A DNA stretch of 64,000 nt from Mucilaginibacter lacusdianchii (GTDB taxonomy: Bacteria; Bacteroidota; Bacteroidia; Sphingobacteriales; Sphingobacteriaceae), in NCBI RefSeq assembly GCF_009770985.1, contig NZ_WSRW01000002.1:1302001-1366000 (forward strand). The letters are read 5' to 3'. The notes beneath the pieces are model-generated. The model ran no database searches. It was not told the DNA's origin and was given only the letters and a program-made list of their open reading frames with translations. Both the position numbers and the translations under genes were made by a program. Shown in pieces: positions 27,197 through 36,580 of this stretch (positions are counted from its first letter, which is position 1; the number at the start of each line of letters is the position of its first letter).

Positions 27197-27775
27197 TTAA
27201 CGCTGTAATTGTATATGGCGAATGCGGGTTAAGGTTTTGAGCGACATGCCCAAATAAGCGGCAATCATCCGTAAGGGTAGCCGCGATAAGTATTCCGGAA
27301 ACGTGCGCACAAAGTCTTCATACTTTTCTTCGGGCGTAGCACTCAGCATGGTTAGCATGCGCTGGCGGCTGTAATGCATATTGCGAGAAATGATTCTATC
27401 CGAAAACACCTTCAATTGTGGCACCTCTACTAGTAAAGTATTAAAATCTGATTTATACCAGCACAGTACCTGGCTAGGCTCCACTGCACCAATACTAACT
27501 TTAGAAGGTATTTCCTTATCATAGCTTTCCGCATCCAGCGCCCAATTGTGCTCCGGTGCAAATTGCAAGATATGTTCGTTACCATCGGCCGAAGTGCTAA
27601 ACGTGCGTAAAAGACCAGTTTCAATAAATATCTTATGCCGGCAAATCTCACCCACATTGAGCAAGCACTCGTTGCGACGAAGCGTACGCGGTACCGCCAA
27701 GCTTTTGATGTAGCTGATAGCTTCATCCGATAAATCGGTCTGCGTTTTCAGGTAAGTTTCCAACACGGTATGCAT
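27197..27775 (-). CDS. Crp/Fnr-family transcriptional regulator
   Basis: This 192-residue regulator has a cyclic-nucleotide-binding-like beta barrel at residues 20-115 (LLNVGEICRHKIFIETGLLRTF, HILQFAPEHNW). A C-terminal helix-turn-helix spans about 145-190 (LPLRMIAAYLGMSLKTLTRIRHI). There is no FNR-type iron-sulfur cysteine cluster. This short form is very common in Bacteroidota, and its ligand is generally unknown. It sits directly upstream of the SDR gene on the same strand. Confidence 0.88.
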   Translation of the reverse strand: MHTVLETYLKTQTDLSDEAISYIKSLAVPRTLRRNECLLNVGEICRHKIFIETGLLRTFSTSADGNEHILQFAPEHNWALDAESYDKEIPSKVSIGAVEPSQVLCWYKSDFNTLLVEVPQLKVFSDRIISRNMHYSRQRMLTMLSATPEEKYEDFVRTFPEYLSRLPLRMIAAYLGMSLKTLTRIRHIQLQR

Positions 27776-28042
27776 TAATCAAAAATATCAAACTTTTTGA
27801 AAGATGCGCTAGGAATGCCTCAAAGTAAATAGTTAAGTCGCAAATTGAACAAAGCAACTAGTTGGCTATGGGCATCAACTATATAAAGTGTTCACACCTG
27901 AACGTAAGGTGTACGTTTGTGATACAATCTTAAAATTACAAATACAACACAAAGGTTTATATATCAATACTTTACACAAATGGAACAAATATTTATTGCT
28001 AAATGAATAACACTCATCCATCCACTTAAATTATTAAGCCAT

Positions 28043-30481
28043 ATGTTTCATAATCAGCTTAAAATTGCTTTAAGAAACCTGTTAAAAAATAAAGGTTACT
28101 TTGCCATTAACGTCTTCGGGCTGGCAGTAGGATTAGCCACTTGTTTAATGATAAGCCTGTTTGTGATGGATGAACTGAGCTATGACCGTTATAATACCAA
28201 GGCCGACCGCATTTACCGTATCAACACCCAAATACACCTTAACGGTAGCGAAACAAAGATGCGTAATACCCCTGCACCCATGGCCGCGGCGTTGTTGAAA
28301 GACTACCCAGAGATTGAACAGGCGGCCAGAATCCGAGCTAACGGCAACGGTAATATTTTAATCCGTAAAGGTACTGAAACAGTAATGCAGCCCGACGCCT
28401 TCTTCGCTGATCCTGCCGTGTTCAAGGTATTTAGTTTAAACCTTATAGCCGGCAATGTAAAAACAGCTTTGCTTGAGCCTAACTCGATGGTTATTTCTAC
28501 TTCGATGGCCCAAAGGCTGTTCAATACTACTCAAGTGATCGGAAAAACGTTGCGTACCGATAATGTTAACGATTTTAAAATTACCGGCGTAATGGAAGAC
28601 ATGCCCGTACAATCGCATCTGCACTTTAACTTCTTAAAGTCGATGGCGAGTGAGCCCGACAGCCGCAGCGATTTTTGGCTAAATAACAACTATAACACTT
28701 ATGTACTGCTGCGTAAGGGCACCACGTTGCAAACCCTTAATACATACTTAACGCAGGCAGCACATAAGTACGTGGAACCACAATTGCTGAGTAATTTCCA
28801 TAGCAGCATGAGCGATATGGAAAAGAAAGGCGATTATCTGAGGTTCAATGCTATGCCACTTACCCATATTCATTTGCGGTCGGACGGGATAAGCGAACAG
28901 GAGCCGGGCGGCAGCGTAGTATACGTTTATACGTTTATTCTGATAGCCGCTTTTATCCTGCTGTTGGCTTGCGTTAACTTTGTCAACCTGTCTACTGCGC
29001 GTTCGGCTGGCCGGGCTAAAGAGGTGGGTGTGCGTAAAGTGCTGGGCTCCGGCCGATCGGGTTTAATTGCCCAGTTTTTAACCGAATCGGTGCTAACCAG
29101 TTTAATAGCGATGCTAATTGCGTTGCTGCTTACGTTGTTGTTTTTGCCTTACTTTAATCAATTGGCAGGCAAGCAAATTTCGCTCAATCCGTTTTCCCGC
29201 CCAATGCTTTTACCAGTGCTATTGGCAACTACAACAGTTATTGGTATAGCAGCCGGACTGTACCCTGCATTCTACCTGTCGGCGTTTGAGCCCGTACACG
29301 TGTTAAAAGGAAAGTTATCTGCCGGATTTAAGAACAGTTGGCTGCGTAATGGCTTAGTGGTTTTTCAGTTTACTACCGCCATTGTATTAATGGTATGTAC
29401 GTTGGTTATTTACAATCAACTAAACTATGTACGCAATAAGGATTTAGGTTACAACCGCGAGCAGGTGCTGATAGTAAAAAACATCTACTCTTTAGGCGAA
29501 CATGCTACCGCATTTAAAAACGAAGTGTTACAGATACCGGGTGTAGTGGCGGGTACCCGTACGGGTGTACTACCAACTTCCAGCGAAAATGAATGGGACT
29601 CTAACGCCTTCTCCAAAGATGCCGCGATGAATGCAAGCCAGTCGATGGTATTTAGTGACTGGCAAATTGATACCGATTATTTGCCTACAATGGGTATTAA
29701 GCTTGCTCAGGGCCGTAACTTTTCGGCCAGTATGCCAACCGATTCAAATGCGGTGCTGATTAACGAAACGGCAGCACGTATGTTAGATTTCCAAAAACCT
29801 CTGCAGGAAAACCTATATGATTCAAACTATAGCAAGAATACTATACCCCATCAAATTATAGGAGTAGTGAAAGACTTTAATGCAGGCTCCATACACAATA
29901 AGGTAGCACCCATCGTGTTTCGATTGTCCCGTTACGGCAGCCAGTTTGCATTCCGCGTTCATACCAAAAACTTAACCTCGCTAATTGCACAAATCAAGGA
30001 CAAGTATCACTCAATGGATGCTCAAATGGCCGGTCAACCGTTTTTATATTCTTTTATGGATGATGATTTCAACAAATTATACCAATCTGACCAGCGCACG
30101 GGGCAAATATTTATCACCTTTGCTTTTTTTGCGCTGCTAATAGCTTGCCTGGGTTTGTTTGGCCTTATCACTTATGCAGCCGAGCAGCGTACCAAAGAAA
30201 TTGGTATCCGCAAAGTATTGGGGGCATCAGTAACTAACGTAACCGCTATGCTTTCACTCGATTTTATTAAACTGATATTGATTGCCGTAGTAATTGCTTC
30301 GCCCATTGCCTGGCTGGGCATGCAGCATTGGCTGCAGGGCTTTGCCTACCGTACCACCATCAGCGCATGGACTTTTGTTATTGCCGCCTTTGCTGCACTG
30401 ATGATTGCCCTGAGTACGTTAAGTTATCAGGTTATTAAAGCTGCCCTTACCAATCCGGTAAAAAGCTTACGTAGTGAGTAA
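28043..30481 (+). CDS. FtsX/MacB-type ABC transporter permease
   Basis: This 812-residue permease has the Bacteroidota double-FtsX layout. A first membrane segment lies at about 20-42 after the opening MFHNQLKIALRNLLKNKGYFAINVFGLAVG. A periplasmic MacB-like domain covers about 43-285, and three membrane segments cover about 290-415 with RAKEVGVRKVLGSGRSGLIAQFL. A second periplasmic domain and a final three-segment FtsX domain follow, with EIGIRKVLGASV near 730. Such proteins act as mechanotransmitting efflux or lipoprotein transport parts. No ATPase gene is adjacent, so its partner must be elsewhere. Confidence 0.88.
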   Translation: MFHNQLKIALRNLLKNKGYFAINVFGLAVGLATCLMISLFVMDELSYDRYNTKADRIYRINTQIHLNGSETKMRNTPAPMAAALLKDYPEIEQAARIRANGNGNILIRKGTETVMQPDAFFADPAVFKVFSLNLIAGNVKTALLEPNSMVISTSMAQRLFNTTQVIGKTLRTDNVNDFKITGVMEDMPVQSHLHFNFLKSMASEPDSRSDFWLNNNYNTYVLLRKGTTLQTLNTYLTQAAHKYVEPQLLSNFHSSMSDMEKKGDYLRFNAMPLTHIHLRSDGISEQEPGGSVVYVYTFILIAAFILLLACVNFVNLSTARSAGRAKEVGVRKVLGSGRSGLIAQFLTESVLTSLIAMLIALLLTLLFLPYFNQLAGKQISLNPFSRPMLLPVLLATTTVIGIAAGLYPAFYLSAFEPVHVLKGKLSAGFKNSWLRNGLVVFQFTTAIVLMVCTLVIYNQLNYVRNKDLGYNREQVLIVKNIYSLGEHATAFKNEVLQIPGVVAGTRTGVLPTSSENEWDSNAFSKDAAMNASQSMVFSDWQIDTDYLPTMGIKLAQGRNFSASMPTDSNAVLINETAARMLDFQKPLQENLYDSNYSKNTIPHQIIGVVKDFNAGSIHNKVAPIVFRLSRYGSQFAFRVHTKNLTSLIAQIKDKYHSMDAQMAGQPFLYSFMDDDFNKLYQSDQRTGQIFITFAFFALLIACLGLFGLITYAAEQRTKEIGIRKVLGASVTNVTAMLSLDFIKLILIAVVIASPIAWLGMQHWLQGFAYRTTISAWTFVIAAFAALMIALSTLSYQVIKAALTNPVKSLRSE

Positions 30482-30542
30482 ACTGTATTCAATCGAATCA
30501 TTATTATGCGCCGCAGGCCGGCAACCGCATAATGATCTTAAT

Positions 30543-30577
30543 AAAAAAGCCATCAACTTTAGGTTGATGGCTTTTTT
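30543..30577 (+). terminator. Terminator of the FtsX-type permease gene
   Basis: Arms AAAAAAGCCATCAAC and GTTGATGGCTTTTTT pair perfectly around a 5-base loop, followed by more T. Confidence 0.85.
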
Positions 30578-30641
30578 GTTTTTTTATACAGACTGCTTTT
30601 AGCCGCGCATCTGTTTAAGCGGTGTACTTTAACGGTTTATT

Positions 30642-32810
30642 CTACTTAGTACGTATTTCCAGCTCGCTAATCAGATTATCCGCATGCCCTAAAATATCCA
30701 TACACCAAAGCACATAACGCACGTCTACACAAATGGTACGTTTATAATCCTTATTAAAAGCTATTTCACCACTCATGGCTTCCCAGTTACTATCAAAGGC
30801 TAAGCCTATCAATTCGCCGTCGGCGTTGATGACCGGGGAACCGGAGTTTCCGCCTGTTATATCATTGTTGGTGATGAAGCCTATAGGTACAGTTCCGTGG
30901 TCGGCATACCGTCCAAAGTTTTTCTGTTTATAAGCGTCTAGCCAGGCTGCAGGCAAGTCAAACTCGCTATCGCCTGCTTTGTATTTTTTCATTGCACCGT
31001 CCAAATCGGTTTGGGTGTCAAAATGCTTTCCGTCTTTAGCGGTATAATCCTGCACATTGCCATAAGTAATACGCATAGTAGAGTTAGCATCCGGCGACAT
31101 CAGTTTGCCTTGGTTCTTCTCCAGCAGTGCCTGCAGGTAAAGGCGGTCGAGCTTTTCTTTTTGCGCATCAAAATCAGTTAGCTTAGTACCAAAAACGGTT
31201 TGTTTGTAAGAACTCGGATTTAAATTAATTACATAAGGCACTAATGGATCCTGACGAAGTTTGTCTACAGAACGATTGGGCAAAAACGCCTTCAATTTTA
31301 AGGTATCAATCAAATTGCTATTCTGCCATAAATAATCGGCAAACCTGGAAAACGCCAATGCAGGATCGCCCGGCGCAATCTTAGTGACAACATCTTCTAT
31401 AAACGCCGGATGCTGATCTTTGGGCACATCGGCATACCACGAGGTCATGATTTGAGTGAATATCTTTTTGTCGGCAAAAAGGTTATACGATTTAATATAA
31501 TTCTCGTTAATCTTTTTTAGCTCATCCTTTATTTCGGCCTTTTCCTTGGCGTCGCGTTTTGAACTTTCTAATGCTAACTGCCCAAAGCAATTATTAAGTG
31601 CTTCATCAACAAAGCCCGGTGCCAGCAAACCCTCATTGATGTATGTTTTGTGAATGGCATATGGCTCATAGGTAGCATACAATTTTTGATAATCACTCAT
31701 CAAGCTTGCATACTGTGGCTTATCTGCAGCCCATTTAGTAAACTCGGCTTCTTCCTGCTGTTTTTGCACATAAATGTTTAAGTTTTTTAGTTGCTCCGTT
31801 TGCCCGATGAAATACTTCCAATAGTTAGATACTTTATTATAATCTGCCGAAAGCTTTAGCCGTGTATCTACACTTTTGTTCATTTCTTCCTTCCATGCTT
31901 TCAGGCGAATGTCGCGCAGTTTAACAATAATCGGATTGGTTTGCTCGGCAGCCAAACGCACGCCGTTTGAAGTTAAGTAACGGTCGGTACTTCCGGGATA
32001 ACCGTATACCATTGCAAAATCGCCATTTTTGATCCCTTTTAATGAAATGGGTAAAAACTTCTTAGGCGTGTAAGGTACATTGTTGGCCGAGTAGCTGGCG
32101 GGGTTACCATTTTTATCAGCATAAATCCGGAACACTGAAAAATCGCCGGTATGGCGGGGCCAGGTCCAATTATCTGTATCGCCACCAAACTTGCCTACCG
32201 ACTGTGGCGGTGCGCCTACCAAACGCACGTCACTAAATTTATTGTACAGGTAAAGAAAATACTGGTTGCCTTTGAAGAACGAATTTACGGCACCCCTGTA
32301 CCGGTTACCTTTGGTAGCCTGTTCAATAAGCTTCTTGCTAATTTTTTCCAGCTTTTCGCCTCTGCTTGCGTCATCGGCATCTTTAAGTGCAGCCATTACC
32401 TGAGGGGTAACATCAGTAATACTTACCAAAAATTCCACGTATAAACCCGCTATAGGCTTTTCTTCGGCGTAGCTTTTGGCATAAAAGCCGTTATCAAGAA
32501 TGTTGTTTTGCGGTGTTGAATTGGCTGATATAGATTCAAAACCACAATGATGATTAGTGAACATCAGGCCCTTCCCGGATACAATTTCGCCGGTGCAAAA
32601 GCCGCCGCCCATAGAAACAATAGCATCTTTAATACTGGCTTTGTTGATGCTGTACAAGTCTTCTGCGGTTAGCTTGAAGCCTTGTTTTTTCATTTGGTCG
32701 TAATTTTTACCGATAAGCATCGGAATCCACATACCTTCATCGGCATGCGCCATAGTGCTGACAAATAATGTAAAAAGCAGCACAAAAGATAAGAACTTAG
32801 GTTGGTTCAT
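30642..32810 (-). CDS. S46 family dipeptidyl-peptidase (DPP7/DPP11 type)
   Basis: This 722-residue periplasmic serine peptidase removes dipeptides from peptide N-termini. The signal peptide ends near residue 23 (MAHA). The catalytic His region TNHHCG lies at 85-90, and the nucleophile loop GGNSGSPV places the serine at 656. The residue 18 positions later, which is Gly in DPP7 and Arg in Asp/Glu-specific DPP11, is Ser674 here. I infer preference for non-acidic, perhaps hydrophobic, residues. The first-shell segment DEGMWIP at the mature N-terminus is typical of S46. No cotranscribed gene is evident. Confidence 0.92.
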   Translation of the reverse strand: MNQPKFLSFVLLFTLFVSTMAHADEGMWIPMLIGKNYDQMKKQGFKLTAEDLYSINKASIKDAIVSMGGGFCTGEIVSGKGLMFTNHHCGFESISANSTPQNNILDNGFYAKSYAEEKPIAGLYVEFLVSITDVTPQVMAALKDADDASRGEKLEKISKKLIEQATKGNRYRGAVNSFFKGNQYFLYLYNKFSDVRLVGAPPQSVGKFGGDTDNWTWPRHTGDFSVFRIYADKNGNPASYSANNVPYTPKKFLPISLKGIKNGDFAMVYGYPGSTDRYLTSNGVRLAAEQTNPIIVKLRDIRLKAWKEEMNKSVDTRLKLSADYNKVSNYWKYFIGQTEQLKNLNIYVQKQQEEAEFTKWAADKPQYASLMSDYQKLYATYEPYAIHKTYINEGLLAPGFVDEALNNCFGQLALESSKRDAKEKAEIKDELKKINENYIKSYNLFADKKIFTQIMTSWYADVPKDQHPAFIEDVVTKIAPGDPALAFSRFADYLWQNSNLIDTLKLKAFLPNRSVDKLRQDPLVPYVINLNPSSYKQTVFGTKLTDFDAQKEKLDRLYLQALLEKNQGKLMSPDANSTMRITYGNVQDYTAKDGKHFDTQTDLDGAMKKYKAGDSEFDLPAAWLDAYKQKNFGRYADHGTVPIGFITNNDITGGNSGSPVINADGELIGLAFDSNWEAMSGEIAFNKDYKRTICVDVRYVLWCMDILGHADNLISELEIRTK

Positions 32811-33259
32811 AAAATGTGTTAAAAATTGTGTTTAGTTTATGCTGGCACAAAGTAAAGCTATTTTAACAGCAGCAACAAAACATAATGCTTTTAGGTGAAG
32901 ATGCTTTAGTACGCTTAATGCTATTGTCAATCCGGTAAGATAAATGATACTTGCTGCCCTTCCACAAAATAATTAGATGGAAGCCACTTTAAAGTTAGCG
33001 GCCTAATTACAAATATATTTAAACGGGGGCTTGCCATTTTCGTCAAGCATTCTGGGCGTCTCAACACAATGCTGAATTGGCATTCCAGCAAGAGTTGCGC
33101 CGTCCTTTATCTGAAAGCCTAATTCTCCATCTGTCAAACGAGCAAAAATAAAGTCACCACATCTTGCAGAGAAGATGTACGCTCACTATTTCAAAATTCC
33201 GCTTCATATGCATCTCCTTTACTGTTTTCTAATTATCTCCACTTTTATTATTTTGCACG
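32811..33259. other. Intergenic region holding a decayed gene copy
   Basis: This 449-base gap separates divergent genes and contains no intact gene. Its middle third is the degenerate relic described at 33003-33185; the rest shows no clear family sequence. Confidence 0.5.
33003..33185 (-). pseudogene. Relic of an unknown gene, copy A (frameshifted)
   Basis: Read on the minus strand, this segment encodes a C-terminal fragment with GDFIFARLTDGELGFQIKDG and ends in TAG at 33003. One extra base near its upstream end (TGCAAGATGTGGTGAC compared with TCCAATCGTGGTGAC in copy B) breaks the frame. There is no start codon in frame. It matches copy B at 36919-37131 along most of its length. The intact family is not recognised. 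Confidence 0.7.
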
Positions 33260-34648
33260 ATGAAGTGTCTAATGAAACGTTTTTTCAAGGTGTCCATTCT
33301 ACTTCTGTTTCTTTTACGTACCGCTTATGCACAACAGAACACACCGCATATATCTGGAAAAGTTGACATCAGCGTCAAAGAAGGAATAATCAAATGTGAT
33401 CTCAGCTTAACCAAGCTCCCAGCTTTGGGCAAGCAATATAAGATATTACTTTACCGTGGCTTCAATATAGGGCTCTTCAGAAATGATACAGGAAAGGTAT
33501 TGAAATACAGCGGTTTTTACGATGATAAACTTTTGGGCGAAGCCGCTGCTTACATGCCTTACTTGGGTAAGGATACTTTAGCGCTTCCCCAAAATTTAAG
33601 GATAAGCTACACCGGGGCATTTCCGGTATATAGCGACACTCTCAACTCATTTGATTTTAAAGGAATGATTGCCTTCAACGGCAAAACCGTACGTGCTGCT
33701 GAGCAATCTAAATGGTACCCTGTTATCTACGACGTTAAAAATGACCGGGAGTTACTGGATGTGACTTATGATATTAACGTTACTTGTAACGATTGTAAAA
33801 CTATTTATCTGAATGGTTCTCCGGCCCAGTCAGGACCTGCTGCTCAATTCAAGTCGGTAATTCCGAGGCAGCTGTTGTTGTTTGCAGGCGAATATAAAAT
33901 TCAAAACTTAAAAAATAGCATGTTTTTAAATGCAGATCTCAGTCCGGATGAAGCCGCTGTTTTCAATGCCGACATAACTGGGATAGCTAGCTTCTATCAA
34001 AACTATTTACAAACCTCTTATGGTGAACGTATCACGTTCCTCCAACACCAAGCCATTGAACCTTTCGGGCCTAAACGTAGCTGGGGGTTTGTAACTTTCC
34101 CTACCATTGCAGTTGCCGGCAAGCCATTCAAATCAGAAATCAATATGCAGACGGGAGCATTTGTTAATAACTACAGTTATTACTTTTATGCACATGAAAT
34201 GGGACATTACTACTTTGGCCATCTGTTGGAACCGAATTCCAAATTAAAATGGTTCTTTTTGGAAAGTATGGCGGAGTTTCTAAGCATCAAGGCAACCGAA
34301 AATAAGTATGGGAAAGATGCTACGCTAAAATATATAGCAGAGAGAAAGACAATGATGAAAGACTGGAAAATCAAGCCTCTTTCTCAAATAACAAATCCAG
34401 ACCAGATAGGCGAAAGCTATCGTTATCATTACGCGCCAATGATATTAATGGCGATGGAAAAAAGATTCGGGAGCAAAATCGTTCAGTCGTTTTGCAGAAG
34501 CTTAATAAAAAATGCAGGGCAGGATACTAACTATGCCTTCTTCGTTAAAACGGCTCAAAGTGCCGGCATTAGCGATGCTAAATGGAAAGCTTTTGAAGCA
34601 GAGGTAATTAATAACACCGACTGCAAAAACATTTTTGATTATTTGTAA
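33260..34648 (+). CDS. Secreted M1-like gluzincin metallopeptidase homologue
   Basis: This 462-residue protein has a signal peptide. The start may be 33260, or 33272 (MKRFFKVSILLLFLLRTAYA), which gives a cleaner one. The N-terminal two-thirds is beta-rich, and the peptidase core begins near residue 230. The zinc motif HEMGH lies near residue 311 and a downstream ESMAEF supplies the third zinc ligand, as in M1/M61-type gluzincins. A GAMEN-type exopeptidase motif is not seen, so aminopeptidase activity is uncertain. It sits beside relics and truncated tRNA pieces in a disturbed region. Confidence 0.7.
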   Translation: MKCLMKRFFKVSILLLFLLRTAYAQQNTPHISGKVDISVKEGIIKCDLSLTKLPALGKQYKILLYRGFNIGLFRNDTGKVLKYSGFYDDKLLGEAAAYMPYLGKDTLALPQNLRISYTGAFPVYSDTLNSFDFKGMIAFNGKTVRAAEQSKWYPVIYDVKNDRELLDVTYDINVTCNDCKTIYLNGSPAQSGPAAQFKSVIPRQLLLFAGEYKIQNLKNSMFLNADLSPDEAAVFNADITGIASFYQNYLQTSYGERITFLQHQAIEPFGPKRSWGFVTFPTIAVAGKPFKSEINMQTGAFVNNYSYYFYAHEMGHYYFGHLLEPNSKLKWFFLESMAEFLSIKATENKYGKDATLKYIAERKTMMKDWKIKPLSQITNPDQIGESYRYHYAPMILMAMEKRFGSKIVQSFCRSLIKNAGQDTNYAFFVKTAQSAGISDAKWKAFEAEVINNTDCKNIFDYL

Positions 34649-34718
34649 ATCAACTATCCAGCTGCAATAAAATAAGGTATTACCACCTTAAATTTATGCT
34701 TTAAATTATAACTTCAAC

Positions 34719-34755
34719 AAAAAAGCCACCAAGTTTTTAATTTGATGGCTTTTGC
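34719..34755 (+). terminator. Hairpin downstream of the M1-like gene, next to a tRNA relic
   Basis: AAAAAAGCCACCAAG and TTTGATGGCTTTT form an imperfect stem. The same module (hairpin then GCTCCTGAGG) stands in front of both intact tRNA-Asn genes, so this is probably the old tRNA terminator. Confidence 0.55.
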
Positions 34756-34782
34756 TCCTGAGGCTGGACGTTATTCGAACCA
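34754..34782 (-). pseudogene. Truncated tRNA-Asn 3' end, relic 1
   Basis: The minus-strand sequence matches the acceptor 3' strand and T arm of tRNA-Asn (plus-strand GCTCCTGAGGCTGG, then TCGAACCA), with five extra bases inside the T arm. The 5' half is missing. It sits directly next to a terminator-like hairpin like those of the intact tRNA genes. Confidence 0.65.
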
Positions 34783-34867
34783 ATTGTTAAACAACTTAAA
34801 AGTATTATACAACTTAGAGTATGTTAATTAAAGCGTTTCGAATTCTGTCGGCTTTAAAGCAGATTGG

Positions 34868-35407
34868 TTACTTTTTAAATTTAGTATTAAATAAGGCTAC
34901 AACAGCCGTGGCTACCAAAACGCCAGTTAAGGCATTTTTTATGAATCCCGACCGGTTATACTTCCATTCGGCCGACCATCCACGTTCTTTAAACAAATCT
35001 GGTACTGTTCCGTGTTTTATATCATCAATAATACCTTCTACCGAGTTAACACGGTCGGCTAGTATAAGCCCCATCCAGTGGGCAGTGGTTGCTTCACTGT
35101 GCTGATAAGCCCAACGCCTTATACTGCCGCTTAGTCCGGTGGGTGGCGTAGAGGTACCAAAAACCCTGGTAATACCTGGGCGTTCAATGGAATGAAATAC
35201 CGCCATGTTTACCCGCTGCTGCGGAGGCTTTTCGTAATTGATCCGTTGATAATCAGCACCATTCCAGTGTTTCATGGGATAGGTGGGGTCATTCTCTGGG
35301 TCTGCGTCCATTCCCCAACCTGGTATGTGATCTTTAGGTGCGTCTGCTATTTTCCTGTCTATGCCGGAAATTTGATCCAGCTCTTTTTTAACCTTTTCCA
35401 TAATCAT
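34868..35407 (-). CDS. Hypothetical protein with C-terminal membrane anchor, partner of the dehydrogenase
   Basis: This 179-residue protein has no N-terminal signal and a single C-terminal hydrophobic segment at about 155-173 (ALTGVLVATAVVALF) before a basic end, so it looks tail-anchored. Conserved-looking residues include GWGMDADPENDPTYP, ERPGITRVFGTSTPPTGLSG and HWMGLILADRVNSVEG. I do not recognise a named family. It starts five bases after the stop of the zinc dehydrogenase gene, so the two form one operon. The protein may support or anchor that enzyme. The start at 35407 or the Met two codons later are both possible. Confidence 0.65.
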   Translation of the reverse strand: MIMEKVKKELDQISGIDRKIADAPKDHIPGWGMDADPENDPTYPMKHWNGADYQRINYEKPPQQRVNMAVFHSIERPGITRVFGTSTPPTGLSGSIRRWAYQHSEATTAHWMGLILADRVNSVEGIIDDIKHGTVPDLFKERGWSAEWKYNRSGFIKNALTGVLVATAVVALFNTKFKK

Positions 35408-35412
35408 GTTAA

Positions 35413-36570
35413 TTAAGCCAAAGCTCTTGGTGGAATTAAAAGTGGTTTAATACAGTTATCTCTTTTAGCAGAGAAAATATGATAAGCATCTGATACTTCC
35501 TCCAGCGGCAATCGGTGTGTAATAATGCCTTTAGGATTCAAACGCCCTGCCATAACATGATCAATCAGCTTAGGGAGTAATCTTTTAACCGATGCTTGGT
35601 TAGCCCGCAAGCTAATCCCCTTATTCATCAAGCTTCCCATAGGAACCATGTTAAATGGCGGCCCATATACGCCAACTACCGAAACGATGCCACCTTTTTT
35701 AACTGAATTGATTGCCCAATGCAAGGCGGTAGCTGAGCCTGCCTGCAAAAGCAACTTTTTACCCGTAATGGTTTGCATGGCACTGCCCGAAGCATCACAA
35801 CCCACCGCATCAATACATACATCGGCTCCAAACCAATCTGTTTGCTTCTTCAGAAACACAACAGGATCATTCATTTCTTTGAAGTTGTACGCTTCGCAAT
35901 AAGCATATTTTTTAACAAACTCCAGCCGGTAATCTATGTGATCAATCACAATGACGCGTCCGGCGCCAAACAGCCAGGCACACCTTGCTGCCATAATACC
36001 CACAGGCCCCGCACCAAAAACCACAACGGTATCGCCTTTTCTGATACCACCCATTTCAGCTGCCTGATAGCCTGTTGGAACAACGTCCGTCAACAAAACG
36101 GCATCCTCAATGTCCATTCCTTCCGGAATGACTGTTGGGCTGACATCTGCAAAAGGCACACGAACATATTCTGCCTGCCCGCCATCATACCCACCTGCAA
36201 TGTGCGCATAACCAAAAAAACCGCCCACTGCCGTTGCTTCAGGGTTTGATTCATGACAATTGCCATATAACTCTTGTTTACAGAAAGGACAGGTGCCGCA
36301 AGCGATGTTGAATGGAACCAGTACGCGGTCCCCAACCTTAAGCTTTTGCACGCCCGAACCAACTTCTTCTACGACGCCTGTAAACTCATGGCCAAAGGTC
36401 ATCCCTACCCGTGTGTCTGGCACAAGGCCATGATACAAGTGCAAGTCCGATCCACATATCAGCGATCGCGTGACTCGTACAATGGCGTCAAAAGGATGTT
36501 CGATTTGGGGAACAGGCTTGTCTCGGTCAACCCTAATTCTAAAGGGACCGCGATAATTCATAGCTAACAT
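35413..36570 (-). CDS. Zinc-dependent alcohol / formaldehyde dehydrogenase (MDR family)
   Basis: This 385-residue medium-chain dehydrogenase resembles the glutathione-independent formaldehyde dehydrogenase and threonine dehydrogenase group. The catalytic zinc ligands are in SLICGSDLHLYHG and FGHEFTG (about residues 36-70). The structural zinc ligands are in CGTCPFCKQELYGNC (about 95-110). The Rossmann motif VVFGAGPVGIMAA is near residue 186. The start at 36570 is fixed by a strong GGAGGT five bases upstream, a Shine-Dalgarno sequence rarely seen in this phylum. Together with nearby tRNA relics, this suggests recent acquisition from another phylum. Substrate is inferred, not shown. Confidence 0.88.
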   Translation of the reverse strand: MLAMNYRGPFRIRVDRDKPVPQIEHPFDAIVRVTRSLICGSDLHLYHGLVPDTRVGMTFGHEFTGVVEEVGSGVQKLKVGDRVLVPFNIACGTCPFCKQELYGNCHESNPEATAVGGFFGYAHIAGGYDGGQAEYVRVPFADVSPTVIPEGMDIEDAVLLTDVVPTGYQAAEMGGIRKGDTVVVFGAGPVGIMAARCAWLFGAGRVIVIDHIDYRLEFVKKYAYCEAYNFKEMNDPVVFLKKQTDWFGADVCIDAVGCDASGSAMQTITGKKLLLQAGSATALHWAINSVKKGGIVSVVGVYGPPFNMVPMGSLMNKGISLRANQASVKRLLPKLIDHVMAGRLNPKGIITHRLPLEEVSDAYHIFSAKRDNCIKPLLIPPRALA

Positions 36571-36574
36571 GATT

Positions 36575-36580
36575 ACCTCC
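36575..36580 (-). promoter_or_regulatory. Strong Shine-Dalgarno site of the dehydrogenase gene
   Basis: TAGGAGGTAATC-ATG on the minus strand places GGAGGT four bases before the ATG at 36570. Other starts in this window lack such a site. Confidence 0.75.
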
